Source: CAYTSA01 sp964440345 | GTDB lineage: Bacteria > Desulfobacterota > Desulfovibrionia > Desulfovibrionales > Desulfovibrionaceae | Reading direction: 5' to 3' | Length of the DNA: 31,815 nucleotides | NCBI GenBank assembly: GCA_964440345.1 | Contig: CAYTSA010000040.1 | Coordinates: 1 to 31,815, forward strand | Shown here: positions 23,107 through 31,333 of the stretch, in pieces | How positions within the stretch are numbered: the first letter of the stretch is position 1 | How the letters are laid out: each line of letters starts with the position of its first letter | The notes under the pieces: generated by a model | Database searches by the model: none | What the model was told of the DNA's origin: nothing | Seen by the model: only the letters and a program-made list of their open reading frames with translations | Program-made: the position numbers and the translations under genes

Positions 23107-25116
23107 ATGGCAAAAGTTGGCGTATATGTCTGTCACTGCGGCTCTAACATAGCCGGCGTGATCGATGTCGAGGCCGTGCGGGATTTTGCTGAGACGCTGC
23201 CCAATGTGGCGGTCTCCCGCAAGGACCTCTTCATGTGTTCCGATTCCGGGCAGGAGCTGATCAGACAAGACATCAAGGAAGGCAAAGTTGACCGCGTGGT
23301 GGTGGCCGCCTGCACCCCCCGCACGCACGAGCCCATTTTTCGGGGCGTGTGCGAATCCGCCGGTTTGAACAAGTATTTGTTTGAGATGGCGAACATCCGC
23401 GACCAGTCCAGTTGGGTGCACCCTCACGACCCTGAGGGAGCAACGGAAAAGGCCAAGGCAGTGGTCTACTCCGCGGTGAACAAGGCCGCCCGCCTGGAGC
23501 CGCTGGAAGACAAGTTCGTGGACGTGACCCAGGCCGCCATGGTTGTCGGCGGCGGCGTTGGAGGAATATTCTCCGCCCTGGAGCTGGCCAACATGGGCTA
23601 CAAGACCTATTTGGTCGAAAAAGAGCCCTCCATTGGCGGCGTCATGGCCATGCTGGACAAAACCTTCCCTACCAACGACTGCTCCGCGTGTATCCTTACG
23701 CCGGTCATGGTGGAAGCCGGCAGCCATCCTAACATTGAACTCATGACCTACTCTGAAGTGGCCGACGTGGAAGGCTTCATCGGCAACTTCAAGGTCAAAG
23801 TGCAGAAAAAGCAGACATACATCGACTGGGAAAAATGCACTGGCTGCGGCGCCTGCGCTGAAGTCTGCCCAGCCAAAGCCCCGGACGCATTCGACCAGGG
23901 CATGTCCAAGCGCGGCGCTGCGTACATTCATTTTCCCCAGGCTGTGCCGAAAAAGGCCGTGGTGGACATGGACGCCTGCATCAACTGCGTTGGCCGGACC
24001 ATAGGTTCTGAGCCGAAAATCTCCAAAAAAACCGGCAACCCCATGTACGCCCCCTGTGAAAAGGCCTGCCCGGCTGACGCAGTGAACCGGTCCATTGCTC
24101 ATGACCCCAACGGCGAAATCCGGGAAATCGAAGTGGGAACCATCGTCGTGGCCACCGGCATGAAGGTCATGGACAAGCAGTGGTTCAAGGAACTGGCCCC
24201 CAATTCGCCCAACGTGGTCACCGCCCTGCAACTGGAACGCATGATCTCCGCCACGGGCCCGACCGGCGGCAAGCTGTTGCGTCCCTCTGACAACGAAAAA
24301 CCCAAGGTCATCAACTTCCTGGCTTGCGTGGGCTCCCGCGATGTGAACCACCACACGTATTGCTCGCGCGTGTGCTGCATGTACATGATCAAGCAGGCCC
24401 GGCTGCTCAAGGAAAAGTACCCGGACCTGGACATCTACATGCACTTCATCGATGTGCGCACAGCCGGCAAGGACTACGACGAGTACTACACCGGCGCCCG
24501 GCGCATGGGCGTCAACATCATTAAAGGCAAGATCGGCTCCATCCAGGAACTGCCTGGCGACAAGCTGCGGGTCATCGGCTACGACATGGAAGCCGCCGAG
24601 AACATCGAAATTGAGTCCGACCTGGTTGTCCTGGCCACCGCCATCGAAATGAACGAGGGCGCCAAGGAACTGGCCCAGAAGCTCGGTCTGCAGTTTGACG
24701 GCGCCGGCTTCTACCGCGAGCTGCACCCCAAGCTGGGTCCGGTGGAAACCTCGGTTGCCGGCCTCTACCTGGCTGGCTGCTGCCAGGGGCCCAAGGACAT
24801 TCCGGACACTGTCTCACAGGCCAAGGGCGCTGCTGCCGCCGCCGCCGTGCCGTTGGCCCAAGGCAAGGTGAAAATCGAGCCCATCATCTCTGAAGTGCAT
24901 CCTGAAAAGTGCTCCGGCTGCGGCGTGTGCGTGCCCTTGTGCCCGTACGACGCCATCAGCATGCGCGACTGGGGCGGACGGCCCCGGGCGGAAATCGACA
25001 TCACCGCCTGCAAGGGCTGCGGCGTGTGCACCTCCACCTGCCCCAGCGCGGCCATCGTGCTGCACGGCTACGAGGAAGACCAAATCATGTCTCAGATCGA
25101 GGCGTTAACTTTCTAG
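23107..25116 (+). CDS. hdrA: Heterodisulfide reductase subunit A (flavin-bifurcating)
   Basis: HdrA holds the FAD that splits electron pairs between ferredoxin and the HdrB site. The 669-residue protein has the N-terminal domain (CHCG at 9-12, C44, CTPRTHEP at 69-76), the FAD-binding GGGVGG (148-153), C192/C195 in NDCSACILTP, an inserted ferredoxin domain (C244/C247/C250/C254 and C291/C294/C317/C321) and the cysteines of the HdrA-specific cluster (C407, C419, C423, C424 in CVGSRD and YCSRVCC). The C-terminal ferredoxin has C602/C605/C608/C612 and C635/C638/C641/C645. The second cluster of the inserted domain is odd: C-x2-C-x22-C-x3-C, with tyrosine where a third close cysteine is expected. 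AAGGAGGT lies four bases before the ATG. First gene of the six-gene operon. Confidence 0.95.
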   Translation: MAKVGVYVCHCGSNIAGVIDVEAVRDFAETLPNVAVSRKDLFMCSDSGQELIRQDIKEGKVDRVVVAACTPRTHEPIFRGVCESAGLNKYLFEMANIRDQSSWVHPHDPEGATEKAKAVVYSAVNKAARLEPLEDKFVDVTQAAMVVGGGVGGIFSALELANMGYKTYLVEKEPSIGGVMAMLDKTFPTNDCSACILTPVMVEAGSHPNIELMTYSEVADVEGFIGNFKVKVQKKQTYIDWEKCTGCGACAEVCPAKAPDAFDQGMSKRGAAYIHFPQAVPKKAVVDMDACINCVGRTIGSEPKISKKTGNPMYAPCEKACPADAVNRSIAHDPNGEIREIEVGTIVVATGMKVMDKQWFKELAPNSPNVVTALQLERMISATGPTGGKLLRPSDNEKPKVINFLACVGSRDVNHHTYCSRVCCMYMIKQARLLKEKYPDLDIYMHFIDVRTAGKDYDEYYTGARRMGVNIIKGKIGSIQELPGDKLRVIGYDMEAAENIEIESDLVVLATAIEMNEGAKELAQKLGLQFDGAGFYRELHPKLGPVETSVAGLYLAGCCQGPKDIPDTVSQAKGAAAAAAVPLAQGKVKIEPIISEVHPEKCSGCGVCVPLCPYDAISMRDWGGRPRAEIDITACKGCGVCTSTCPSAAIVLHGYEEDQIMSQIEALTF

Positions 25117-25126
25117 GAGCGAATCA

Positions 25127-25636
25127 ATGGCGAGAGTACTCACCAAAGATCAGATAGACGAAGCCATTTCCACAATCATCGCCAATGGCGGCGAAGGCGT
25201 GTTGAAATGCGTGCAGTGCGGCGCCTGTTCGGCCATCTGCCCCGGCGTTAGGGCGGGCTTCCCGGTCCTCTGCCGGCTGCTCATCAAAAAGCTGCAGGAA
25301 GGCCAGCTGGAAGAAATAATCGAAGAAACCTCCACCTGGGGCTGCCAGGCGTGCAACCGGTGCACTGAAGTGTGCCCCCAGGGCGTGCGGCCCATGGAAG
25401 TGGTCTTCGCCTTCCGGCGCTACCAGGCCAACGAACTGGCGTTCTCCACCTCCACCACCACCAGCCAGATGAATCTGTACGAGCTGGGCCACGCGGTCTT
25501 CACCGACGCCAAAGAACTGCGGGAAAGCGTAGGCCTTCCAGGCGAAGCCCCCACCTCCGCATACAACGAAAAGGCCCAGAAAGAGATTCAGATCATCATG
25601 GACAACAGCCCCATGGCCGACCTGGGGCTCTTCTAA
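25127..25636 (+). CDS. hdrC: Heterodisulfide reductase subunit C
   Basis: This 169-residue iron-sulfur protein wires HdrA to HdrB. It carries two classical [4Fe-4S] motifs: C28/C31/C34/C38 in CVQCGACSAICP and C73/C76/C79/C83 in CQACNRCTEVCP, each with a proline after the last cysteine. The helical part (PVLCRLLIKKLQEG and FAFRRYQANELA) matches soluble HdrC rather than membrane-bound HdrE types; there is no membrane segment. AGGAG lies seven bases before the ATG, 10 bp after hdrA. The C-terminal 40 residues are variable-looking. Gene order hdrA-hdrC-hdrB matches many bacterial clusters. Confidence 0.94.
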   Translation: MARVLTKDQIDEAISTIIANGGEGVLKCVQCGACSAICPGVRAGFPVLCRLLIKKLQEGQLEEIIEETSTWGCQACNRCTEVCPQGVRPMEVVFAFRRYQANELAFSTSTTTSQMNLYELGHAVFTDAKELRESVGLPGEAPTSAYNEKAQKEIQIIMDNSPMADLGLF

Positions 25637-25647
25637 AGGAGCCGGCA

Positions 25648-26571
25648 ATGCAGCAATTCGGACTCTATCTGGGGTGCAACATCCCCTTCAAAGCGCCTGA
25701 CATTGAACAATCGTTTCGGCTTGTTCTGCCGAAACTGGGCATAGAACCCGTGGACCTGGAAGGGGCCACCTGCTGCCCTGCATGGGGCACGGCGCCTTCC
25801 TTTGACATGAACACCTGGTGCTCCATCTCCGGCCGCAACATCTGCCTGGCCGAAGAAAAGGGCGTAGACCTGATGACCGGGTGCAACTCCTGCTTCGGCG
25901 TGCTCTCTGAAGCCAAGCACTTCATCGAGGACGACCCCAAGCGCAAGGCCAAGGTGAACGAGCTGCTCGGCAAGGCCGGCCACGAGTTCAAGGGCTCCTC
26001 CGACGTCTACCACATCTCTCACGTGCTGCATCAGATCGTGGGTGTGGACAAGATCAAAGAAAGCCTGAAGTACTCCCTGGAAGGCATGAAAGCCGGCGTG
26101 CAGCCCGGCTGCCACGTCCTGTGGCCTTCCGACGTATATAAAGTAAAAGAAGAAAACACTTACGAGCCGACCATCCTGCGCGGCCTGACTGAAGCCCTGG
26201 GCGCCGAAGCCCCCTACTATAGCCGCATCTCCGGCTGCTGCGGCATGGGCGGCATGCGCACCACTGACGTGGAAAAGTCCCTGGGCCTGTTCAAAGAAAA
26301 ACTGCTCTCCATCAAGGAAGAGGTCGATCCTGACTTCATCGTCACCACCTGCTCTTCCTGCTTCCTGCAGTTCGACATGTCCCAGCCCATTCTGCAAGAG
26401 CGCGGCGATATCGATTTCACCATTCCGGTGTTTTACTACACGCAGGTGCTCGCCCTGGCCATGGGCTTCGACCCGGCCCAGGTCGCGGCCATCAGCAAAA
26501 CCCCGCGCGACGAGGCCATCAAGAAGATTCAAAGCGCCGAGCGCCTGGTCAAGGAAAAGGAGGTAGCCTAG
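25648..26571 (+). CDS. hdrB: Heterodisulfide reductase subunit B
   Basis: HdrB carries the catalytic non-cubane iron-sulfur clusters that cleave the disulfide. The 307-residue protein contains both CCG motifs: C10, C42-C43, C79, C82 (YLGCN, TCCPAWG, TGCNSC) and C155, C197-C198, C235, C238 (PGCHVLW, SGCCGMGG, TTCSSC). This is the complete ligand set, so catalysis should be intact. In sulfate reducers the acceptor is probably not CoM-S-S-CoB; DsrC-trisulfide or another disulfide has been proposed in the field. AAAGGAG lies six bases before the ATG. Two bases separate its stop from the mvhD start. Confidence 0.95.
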   Translation: MQQFGLYLGCNIPFKAPDIEQSFRLVLPKLGIEPVDLEGATCCPAWGTAPSFDMNTWCSISGRNICLAEEKGVDLMTGCNSCFGVLSEAKHFIEDDPKRKAKVNELLGKAGHEFKGSSDVYHISHVLHQIVGVDKIKESLKYSLEGMKAGVQPGCHVLWPSDVYKVKEENTYEPTILRGLTEALGAEAPYYSRISGCCGMGGMRTTDVEKSLGLFKEKLLSIKEEVDPDFIVTTCSSCFLQFDMSQPILQERGDIDFTIPVFYYTQVLALAMGFDPAQVAAISKTPRDEAIKKIQSAERLVKEKEVA

Positions 26572-26573
26572 CC

Positions 26574-26993
26574 ATGTCATTCAGCCCGAATATCGTTGGA
26601 TTCGCCTGCCAGTGGTGCACATACGCCGGGGCGGACCTGGCCGGGAACCTGCGCTGCAAATACCCGCCCACGGTCAAGCTCATCCGCGTGCCGTGCTCTG
26701 GCACGGTGGAGCCCGAATTCGTTCTCGAGGCATTGCGCCGCGGCGCTGACGGCGTGCTGGTGGGCGGCTGCCACTTTGGCGACTGCCACTACAAGGAAGG
26801 CAACTACAAGACCTCCCGGCGCATGATGCTGCTGAAAAAGCTCATCGAAGACGAAGGATTCGACTCCCGGCGCTTTCGCCTGGAGTGGATTTCCGGCGCC
26901 GAAGGCATGAAGTTTGCCGAAGTGGTCACCGAATTCACAGAACAGCTCCTGGAACTAGGCCCAAACCCAGTCAAGGAAACCGTCAAGCACTAA
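26574..26993 (+). CDS. mvhD: Methyl-viologen-reducing hydrogenase delta subunit MvhD
   Basis: MvhD is the [2Fe-2S] protein that passes electrons from the hydrogenase to HdrA. The 139-residue product shows the family cysteines: C12/C15 in ACQWCTY, C28, C41 in RVPCSGTV, and C66/C71 in GGCHFGDCHY. Length is normal for stand-alone MvhD. It starts two bases after hdrB stops, with AGGAGG in the end of hdrB. Its location between hdr and mvh genes confirms the physical link between the two enzymes. Confidence 0.94.
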   Translation: MSFSPNIVGFACQWCTYAGADLAGNLRCKYPPTVKLIRVPCSGTVEPEFVLEALRRGADGVLVGGCHFGDCHYKEGNYKTSRRMMLLKKLIEDEGFDSRRFRLEWISGAEGMKFAEVVTEFTEQLLELGPNPVKETVKH

Positions 26994-27041
26994 GCGCCAG
27001 GGCCACAGCGCCCCGCGCATGCAAGATAAAGAGAGGATACA

Positions 27042-28022
27042 ATGGCAGACAAGGTGAAATTCGCGTTTCTGCTGGCTGGCGGCTGCGCCGGCTGCGAGAT
27101 GACGCTGGTGGACCTGTCCGAGACACTGGTGGACGCGTTGGACCACCTGGAGGTGGTCTTCTGGGCCCCCACCGTGGCCGACGTTAAATACAAGGATTTG
27201 GAAGCCATGGAAGACGGGTACATCGACCTGGCTTTCGTGGACGGCATGGTCCGCAACTCTGAAAACGAACACACTGTCAAGGTGCTGCGCCAGAAGTCCA
27301 AGATACTCGTCGGCTTCGGCGCCTGCGCCGCCCTGGGCGGCATCGCCGCCATGGGCGACCTGCACACAAAAGAAGAGCTGTTCAACACCGCCTACAAAGA
27401 CACATGGTCCACAGACAACCCAGACGGCGTGATGCCTACCCCGGAATACACCCTGGACGGCAAGTACGACCTGACCATCCCGTCCTTTACCGAGCGATGC
27501 ATGACCATCGACGAGCTGGTGGAAGTGGACTACTACGTGGGCGGCTGCCCACCGCACACCAGCCACGTGGCTGCAGCCGTGACCATGATTTTGGAAGGCA
27601 AGCTGCCCGAAAAAGGCTCCTGGCTGACCAGCGGCAAGGCCGTGTGCGACGTGTGCAAGCGCAACCCTGCCAACACCGGCGAAACCCGCCGGCCCGTGGG
27701 CGAAGTGAAGCGCACTGTGGACGGCCAACCAGACCTGGAAAAGTGTCTGCTGCAGCAAGGCTACATCTGCTTCGGCCCCATCACCCAGGGCGACTGCGGC
27801 GCCTCCTGCCTGAACGCCAACATCCCCTGCCGCGGCTGCGGCGGGCCCATCCCCGGCGTCAAGGACTACGGCGCGCGCGCCCTGAACACTGTGGCTTCCA
27901 CCCTGAAGGACGAAGAAACCTGCGAACAACTCATGGCCAAATACCCCCAACTGGCCAAGTTCTTCTACCGCTACGCCTACACTTCAGGGCTTATCGACAA
28001 AAAACGTGTCGCAACAAGCTAG
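27042..28022 (+). CDS. mvhG: [NiFe]-hydrogenase small subunit MvhG
   Basis: The 326-residue small subunit carries the proximal cluster cysteines C15/C18 (GGCAGCEM), C95 (FGACAALGG) and C169 (VGGCPP). Further C-terminal cysteine groups are C202/C205, C235/C243, C252/C256 and C263/C266, enough for medial and distal clusters. There is no Tat signal peptide, so the enzyme is cytoplasmic, as expected for group 3c. A GAGAGGA site lies before the ATG after a 48-bp gap from mvhD. It would relay electrons from the Ni-Fe site in MvhA to MvhD. Confidence 0.94.
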   Translation: MADKVKFAFLLAGGCAGCEMTLVDLSETLVDALDHLEVVFWAPTVADVKYKDLEAMEDGYIDLAFVDGMVRNSENEHTVKVLRQKSKILVGFGACAALGGIAAMGDLHTKEELFNTAYKDTWSTDNPDGVMPTPEYTLDGKYDLTIPSFTERCMTIDELVEVDYYVGGCPPHTSHVAAAVTMILEGKLPEKGSWLTSGKAVCDVCKRNPANTGETRRPVGEVKRTVDGQPDLEKCLLQQGYICFGPITQGDCGASCLNANIPCRGCGGPIPGVKDYGARALNTVASTLKDEETCEQLMAKYPQLAKFFYRYAYTSGLIDKKRVATS

Positions 28023-28043
28023 CGGCGCCAGGAGGATTTGACA

Positions 28044-29513
28044 GTGCAAAAGATTGAAATAAATCCGATCACTCGTCTGGAAGGGCATGGCAAAATCGCC
28101 ATCTTCCTGGACGACAACGGCAACGTGGACGACGCGTTCTTCCAGACTGTGGAGTTCCGCGGCTATGAAAAATTCCTTCAGGGCATGCCCATGGAGGAGA
28201 TTCCGCGCACCGTCTCCACTGTGTGCGGCGTTTGCCGCGCGGTGCACTTCATGGCTTCCACCAAAGCCTCTGACGGCGTCTTCGGCGTGGAGCCCCCTCC
28301 GACCGGCAAAAAGCTGCGGGAGCTGTTTTTCAACGCCCACTACGTGGAAGACCACTGCGTCATTCTGTACGCCCTGGGCTTCCCGGACTTCGTGGTCGGC
28401 CCCAAGGCTGACCCGGCCCTGCGCAACGTTGTGGGCCTCATCCAGGCCGTGGGCAAGGACGTGGGCAAACTGGTCCTCTCCAAGCGCGAAAAAGCCGTGA
28501 AAATATTCGAACTGCTGGGCGGTCGGCCTAACCACCCGGTTGCCGGCCTGCCCGGCGGCTGGTCCCGCGCCATCACCGAAGAAGAGCGGCTGCAGATCGT
28601 GGAATGGGGCAAGGAACTCGTCGAACTGGGCGAACTGACCCTGAAGGTCTTCGGCGACGTTGTTCTCTCCAACAAGGACTACATGGACCTGGTCACCGGC
28701 GACGCCTACCGCGTGGAAGTCGGCTACATGGGCTCCGTGAACGACGAGGGCAACATCACTTACTACGACGGCACCCAGAAGGTCATCAACGCCAAGGGCG
28801 AAGAAGTCGGCACGTTTACCGGCAAGGAATACCTGGACTTCATCTCCGAGCGCGTGCTGCCCTGGTCCTACCTGAAGTTCCCCTACCAGAAGAAACTGGG
28901 CGCGTGGGACGGCGTCAAGGAAGGCCCGGACACCAACCTGTACTGCGTGGGCCCGCTGGCCCGCCTGAACATCGTGAAAGGCATGGACACCCCCAAGGCC
29001 CAGGAACACTTCGAAAAGTTCCACGAAGCCTTCGGCAACAAGAAGCCCGTGCACCAGGTGCTTGCCTACCACTGGGCCCGCGCCATTGAGCTGCTCAACG
29101 CCGCTGAAAAAATCGTTGAGATCGCTTCCGACCCGTCCATCACCGACACGAACACCTGGACCAAGCCGACCTCCATTGCCGGCGAGGGCGTGGGCATCAT
29201 CGAAGCCCCCCGCGGCACGCTGATCCACCACTACCAGAGCGACGAGAACGGCATCTGCACCGCCGCCAACCTCATCGTGGCCACCACCCACAACAACGGC
29301 CCCATCAACCTGGCCGTGAAAAACGCCGCCAAGGCTTTCATCAAAAACGGCGAAGTGGACGAAGGCACCCTGAACCTGGTGGAAATGGCTTTCCGGCCCT
29401 ACGACCTGTGTTTGGCCTGCGCCACGCACACCGTCCAGGGCGGCCAGACCCCGCTGGAAATGAACGTCTACAAAAACGACGGCTCGCTCTTCAAAACCAT
29501 CCGCAACTTTTAA
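28044..29513 (+). CDS. mvhA: [NiFe]-hydrogenase large subunit MvhA
   Basis: The 489-residue catalytic subunit binds Ni-Fe through C61/C64 (CGVC) and C456/C459 (CLAC). RLEGHGK at 11-17 and the final CATH motif are conserved, and a 27-residue tail after H462 fits the extension removed by an endopeptidase. Two positions depart from what I expect for hydrogenases: the N-terminal motif reads TVCGVCRAVH (arginine where proline is usual after CxxC), and the C-terminal motif reads DLC instead of DPC. The GTG at 28044 has AGGAGG eight bases upstream; a TTG at 28038 would be only two bases from it. A strong terminator follows 28 bp after the stop. Function as H2 oxidation in the bifurcating complex is inferred from the family. 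Confidence 0.93.
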   Translation: MQKIEINPITRLEGHGKIAIFLDDNGNVDDAFFQTVEFRGYEKFLQGMPMEEIPRTVSTVCGVCRAVHFMASTKASDGVFGVEPPPTGKKLRELFFNAHYVEDHCVILYALGFPDFVVGPKADPALRNVVGLIQAVGKDVGKLVLSKREKAVKIFELLGGRPNHPVAGLPGGWSRAITEEERLQIVEWGKELVELGELTLKVFGDVVLSNKDYMDLVTGDAYRVEVGYMGSVNDEGNITYYDGTQKVINAKGEEVGTFTGKEYLDFISERVLPWSYLKFPYQKKLGAWDGVKEGPDTNLYCVGPLARLNIVKGMDTPKAQEHFEKFHEAFGNKKPVHQVLAYHWARAIELLNAAEKIVEIASDPSITDTNTWTKPTSIAGEGVGIIEAPRGTLIHHYQSDENGICTAANLIVATTHNNGPINLAVKNAAKAFIKNGEVDEGTLNLVEMAFRPYDLCLACATHTVQGGQTPLEMNVYKNDGSLFKTIRNF

Positions 29514-29540
29514 ACCAGTTGCGGACGTGATATACTGCCA

Positions 29541-29570
29541 AGCCGGGGGAGTTTTCTCCCCCGGCTTTTT
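29541..29570 (+). terminator. Intrinsic terminator of the hdr-mvh operon
   Basis: Perfect 11-bp arms AGCCGGGGGAG and CTCCCCCGGCT flank a TTTT loop, followed by a T-tract (29566-29570). It sits 28 bp after the mvhA stop. Confidence 0.95.
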
Positions 29571-29825
29571 GCTTCAAAAGGAACGGTAAAAGGCAATACC
29601 GCAGATTACGCAGATATGACGCAGAGTTTAGCACATATGGCCCGATAATTGGTCCCACTACCGTGTCATGCCCCGCGAAGGCGGAGCATCCAGCGACTGT
29701 GACTTTTTTCGCGCTGATATCATCGAAATCGAAGCAATAACCATGCTTGCGAAATATCAGGCGCCATGAGTAAGTACTGTCAGGAAGGCTCTATGCAGCC
29801 ACATCTGCGGCAAAAAGGACGCATC
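29571..29825. other. Intergenic region with repeat-like sequence
   Basis: Together with the preceding terminator this makes a 312-bp geneless gap. It contains GCAGATTACGCAGATATGACGCAG around 29601-29624 (shown here in one 24-base stretch only as position; key units are GCAGAT and ACGCAG), and a stem ATGCCCCGC/GCGGAGCAT at 29668-29689. The stem lies inside GTCA/TGAC outer arms followed by six T residues (29704-29709). The latter could be a second, weaker terminator or a REP-like unit. No clear promoter for the next gene was found. Confidence 0.45.
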
Positions 29826-30305
29826 ATGCGAAACAAACGGCTCATCATTGGCATAGGCAACCCCCTGCTCCAGGACGACAGGGCCGGTATAGAAATTATC
29901 GAGCGGCTGGAAGCCCGCGGCGACATGGACTGCGACCTGCTGGACCTCTACACCGTGGGCTTCGAAGTTATAGACAGCGTCAAGGGCCGCGATGAAGTCA
30001 TCATAGTGGACGCCTGCAAGCTGGGCTACCAGCCTGGCGAGATCGTGGAAGTGCAGATCGAAGACATCTTCACCAACGCGCACCTGACCAACTCCCACGC
30101 CGTCACCCTGGGAACCACGCTGAAAATGGGCTACGAAGTCTTTGAAGATGAAATGCCTGAAAAGCTGACCATCCTGCTCATCGAGATAGACAAGGTGGAG
30201 AAATTCACCAAAGTAATGACCCCGCCCGTGCAACAGGCTGTGGACGAGCTGGAGCGCCGGTTGGTGGAAAAATGGGGGAAGAAGGACGCCCCGGCTTCGG
30301 CGTAA
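29826..30305 (+). CDS. Hydrogenase maturation endopeptidase (HyaD/HycI family)
   Basis: The protease removes the C-terminal tail of the [NiFe]-hydrogenase large subunit after nickel insertion. The 159-residue protein has the family N-terminus IIGIGNPLLQDDRAG (7-21; D18 as first Ni ligand), D62 in IIVDACKLG and H91 in SHAVTLG, the expected metal-binding set. The ATG at 29826 has AAGGA six bases upstream; an in-frame ATG at 29766 would add 20 unconserved residues. It is separated from mvhA by a terminator, so it is transcribed separately or by read-through. MvhA, with its 27-residue tail, is the obvious substrate. Confidence 0.92.
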   Translation: MRNKRLIIGIGNPLLQDDRAGIEIIERLEARGDMDCDLLDLYTVGFEVIDSVKGRDEVIIVDACKLGYQPGEIVEVQIEDIFTNAHLTNSHAVTLGTTLKMGYEVFEDEMPEKLTILLIEIDKVEKFTKVMTPPVQQAVDELERRLVEKWGKKDAPASA

Positions 30306-30339
30306 TGCATAGTTGCAGCACCCCTGTGCACATTATTGC

Positions 30340-31239
30340 ATGACGCAGACCCGCGGCTACTTTTTCGCCCTGCTCGCCACCCTGGTCTGGTCGGGCAATT
30401 TCATTGTCGCCCGTGGCCTGGCCGATGTCTTCCCGCCGGTCACGCTCAGTTTTTCTCGCTGGTTTATCGCCAGCGCCTGCCTGCTGCCCTTTGCCCTGCC
30501 TGCAGTGCGGCGCCAGTGGCCGCTGGTGAAGCAGCACTGGCGCTACCTGCTCCTCACCTCGCTGCTGGGCGTGGCCTTGTTCAACACCCTGGTCTACACT
30601 GCCGGGCAACGCACCGCGGCGGTGCATCTGGCGCTCATCATGCTGCTCATGCCGGTGGTGGTCATCGTGCTGTCGCGGCTGCTGCTGGGCGAACCCATCA
30701 CCCGGCGCAAGCTCGCTGGCCTGGGACTAGCGCTGGCCGGGGCGGCTCTGCTCATCACCCGGGGCGACCCGGCCATGATAGCGCATTCTTCCTTCAATAG
30801 CGGCGACTTGATCATGATTGCCGCGGCAATCATCTTTGGCCTGTACACCATGCAGGTGCGCCGCCGGCCGCCGGGCCTGAGCGACGCCGCACTGCTGTGC
30901 GTCACCTTTGTGGCGGGCGCGGTCATGATTGCGCCCTTTGCCGGCCTGGAGCTCTTGCTTGCGCCGCCGCAAGAAACGTTCACCCCCCGCGTGATCGCAG
31001 GCGTGCTGTACGTCGGCCTCGGCCCCTCGCTGATCTCCTACTTCTCGTGGAACAAGGCCCTTGCGTCCATAGGGCCGACCAAGGCGGGCATGATCTACTA
31101 CCTCATTCCACTCTTCTGCGCGGTGGAGGCCTGGCTGCTACTGGGCGAGCCAGTCACCTGGCTGCACGCTGCGTCCGGCGGGTTGATCCTGGCTGGAGTG
31201 GCGACGGCGAATAGGAGTTCAGTTCCAGCCAAAACGTAA
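30340..31239 (+). CDS. EamA-family drug/metabolite transporter
   Basis: The 299-residue integral membrane protein has about ten hydrophobic segments in two EamA repeats (about 4-133 and 150-290). Typical elements are ATLVWSGNFIVARGLAD at the N-terminus, the LGEPITRRKLAGLGLALAGA motif ending the first half, and LLLGEPVTWLHAASGGLILAGV ending the second; each is split by a conserved LGEP turn. Substrates in this family are diverse (amino acids, nucleotides, drugs), and none can be assigned here. The ATG at 30340 lacks a clear ribosome site. It lies 34 bp after the endopeptidase gene without apparent functional link. Confidence 0.88.
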   Translation: MTQTRGYFFALLATLVWSGNFIVARGLADVFPPVTLSFSRWFIASACLLPFALPAVRRQWPLVKQHWRYLLLTSLLGVALFNTLVYTAGQRTAAVHLALIMLLMPVVVIVLSRLLLGEPITRRKLAGLGLALAGAALLITRGDPAMIAHSSFNSGDLIMIAAAIIFGLYTMQVRRRPPGLSDAALLCVTFVAGAVMIAPFAGLELLLAPPQETFTPRVIAGVLYVGLGPSLISYFSWNKALASIGPTKAGMIYYLIPLFCAVEAWLLLGEPVTWLHAASGGLILAGVATANRSSVPAKT

Positions 31240-31333
31240 GTCTTTTTGAACAGCCAATCACGTATCACTGCCACTGCTAGAATATTCAGAACTACGCATT
31301 GACTTATACAGCACCATAGCTTAGCAAACGCCA

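Noticed and set aside
22912..24726. A 604-codon minus-strand open frame across hdrA
   Set aside because: It is antisense to the unmistakable hdrA gene, is low-complexity (rich in His, Gly, Val) and has no recognisable motif; GC-rich codon bias leaves such frames open.
25633..26580. A 315-codon minus-strand frame across hdrB
   Set aside because: Antisense to hdrB, which has all ten cluster cysteines; the opposite frame has no motifs.
27984..29429. A 481-codon minus-strand open frame across mvhA
   Set aside because: Shadow of mvhA with no domain content; mvhA has the conserved metal cysteines and a good ribosome site.
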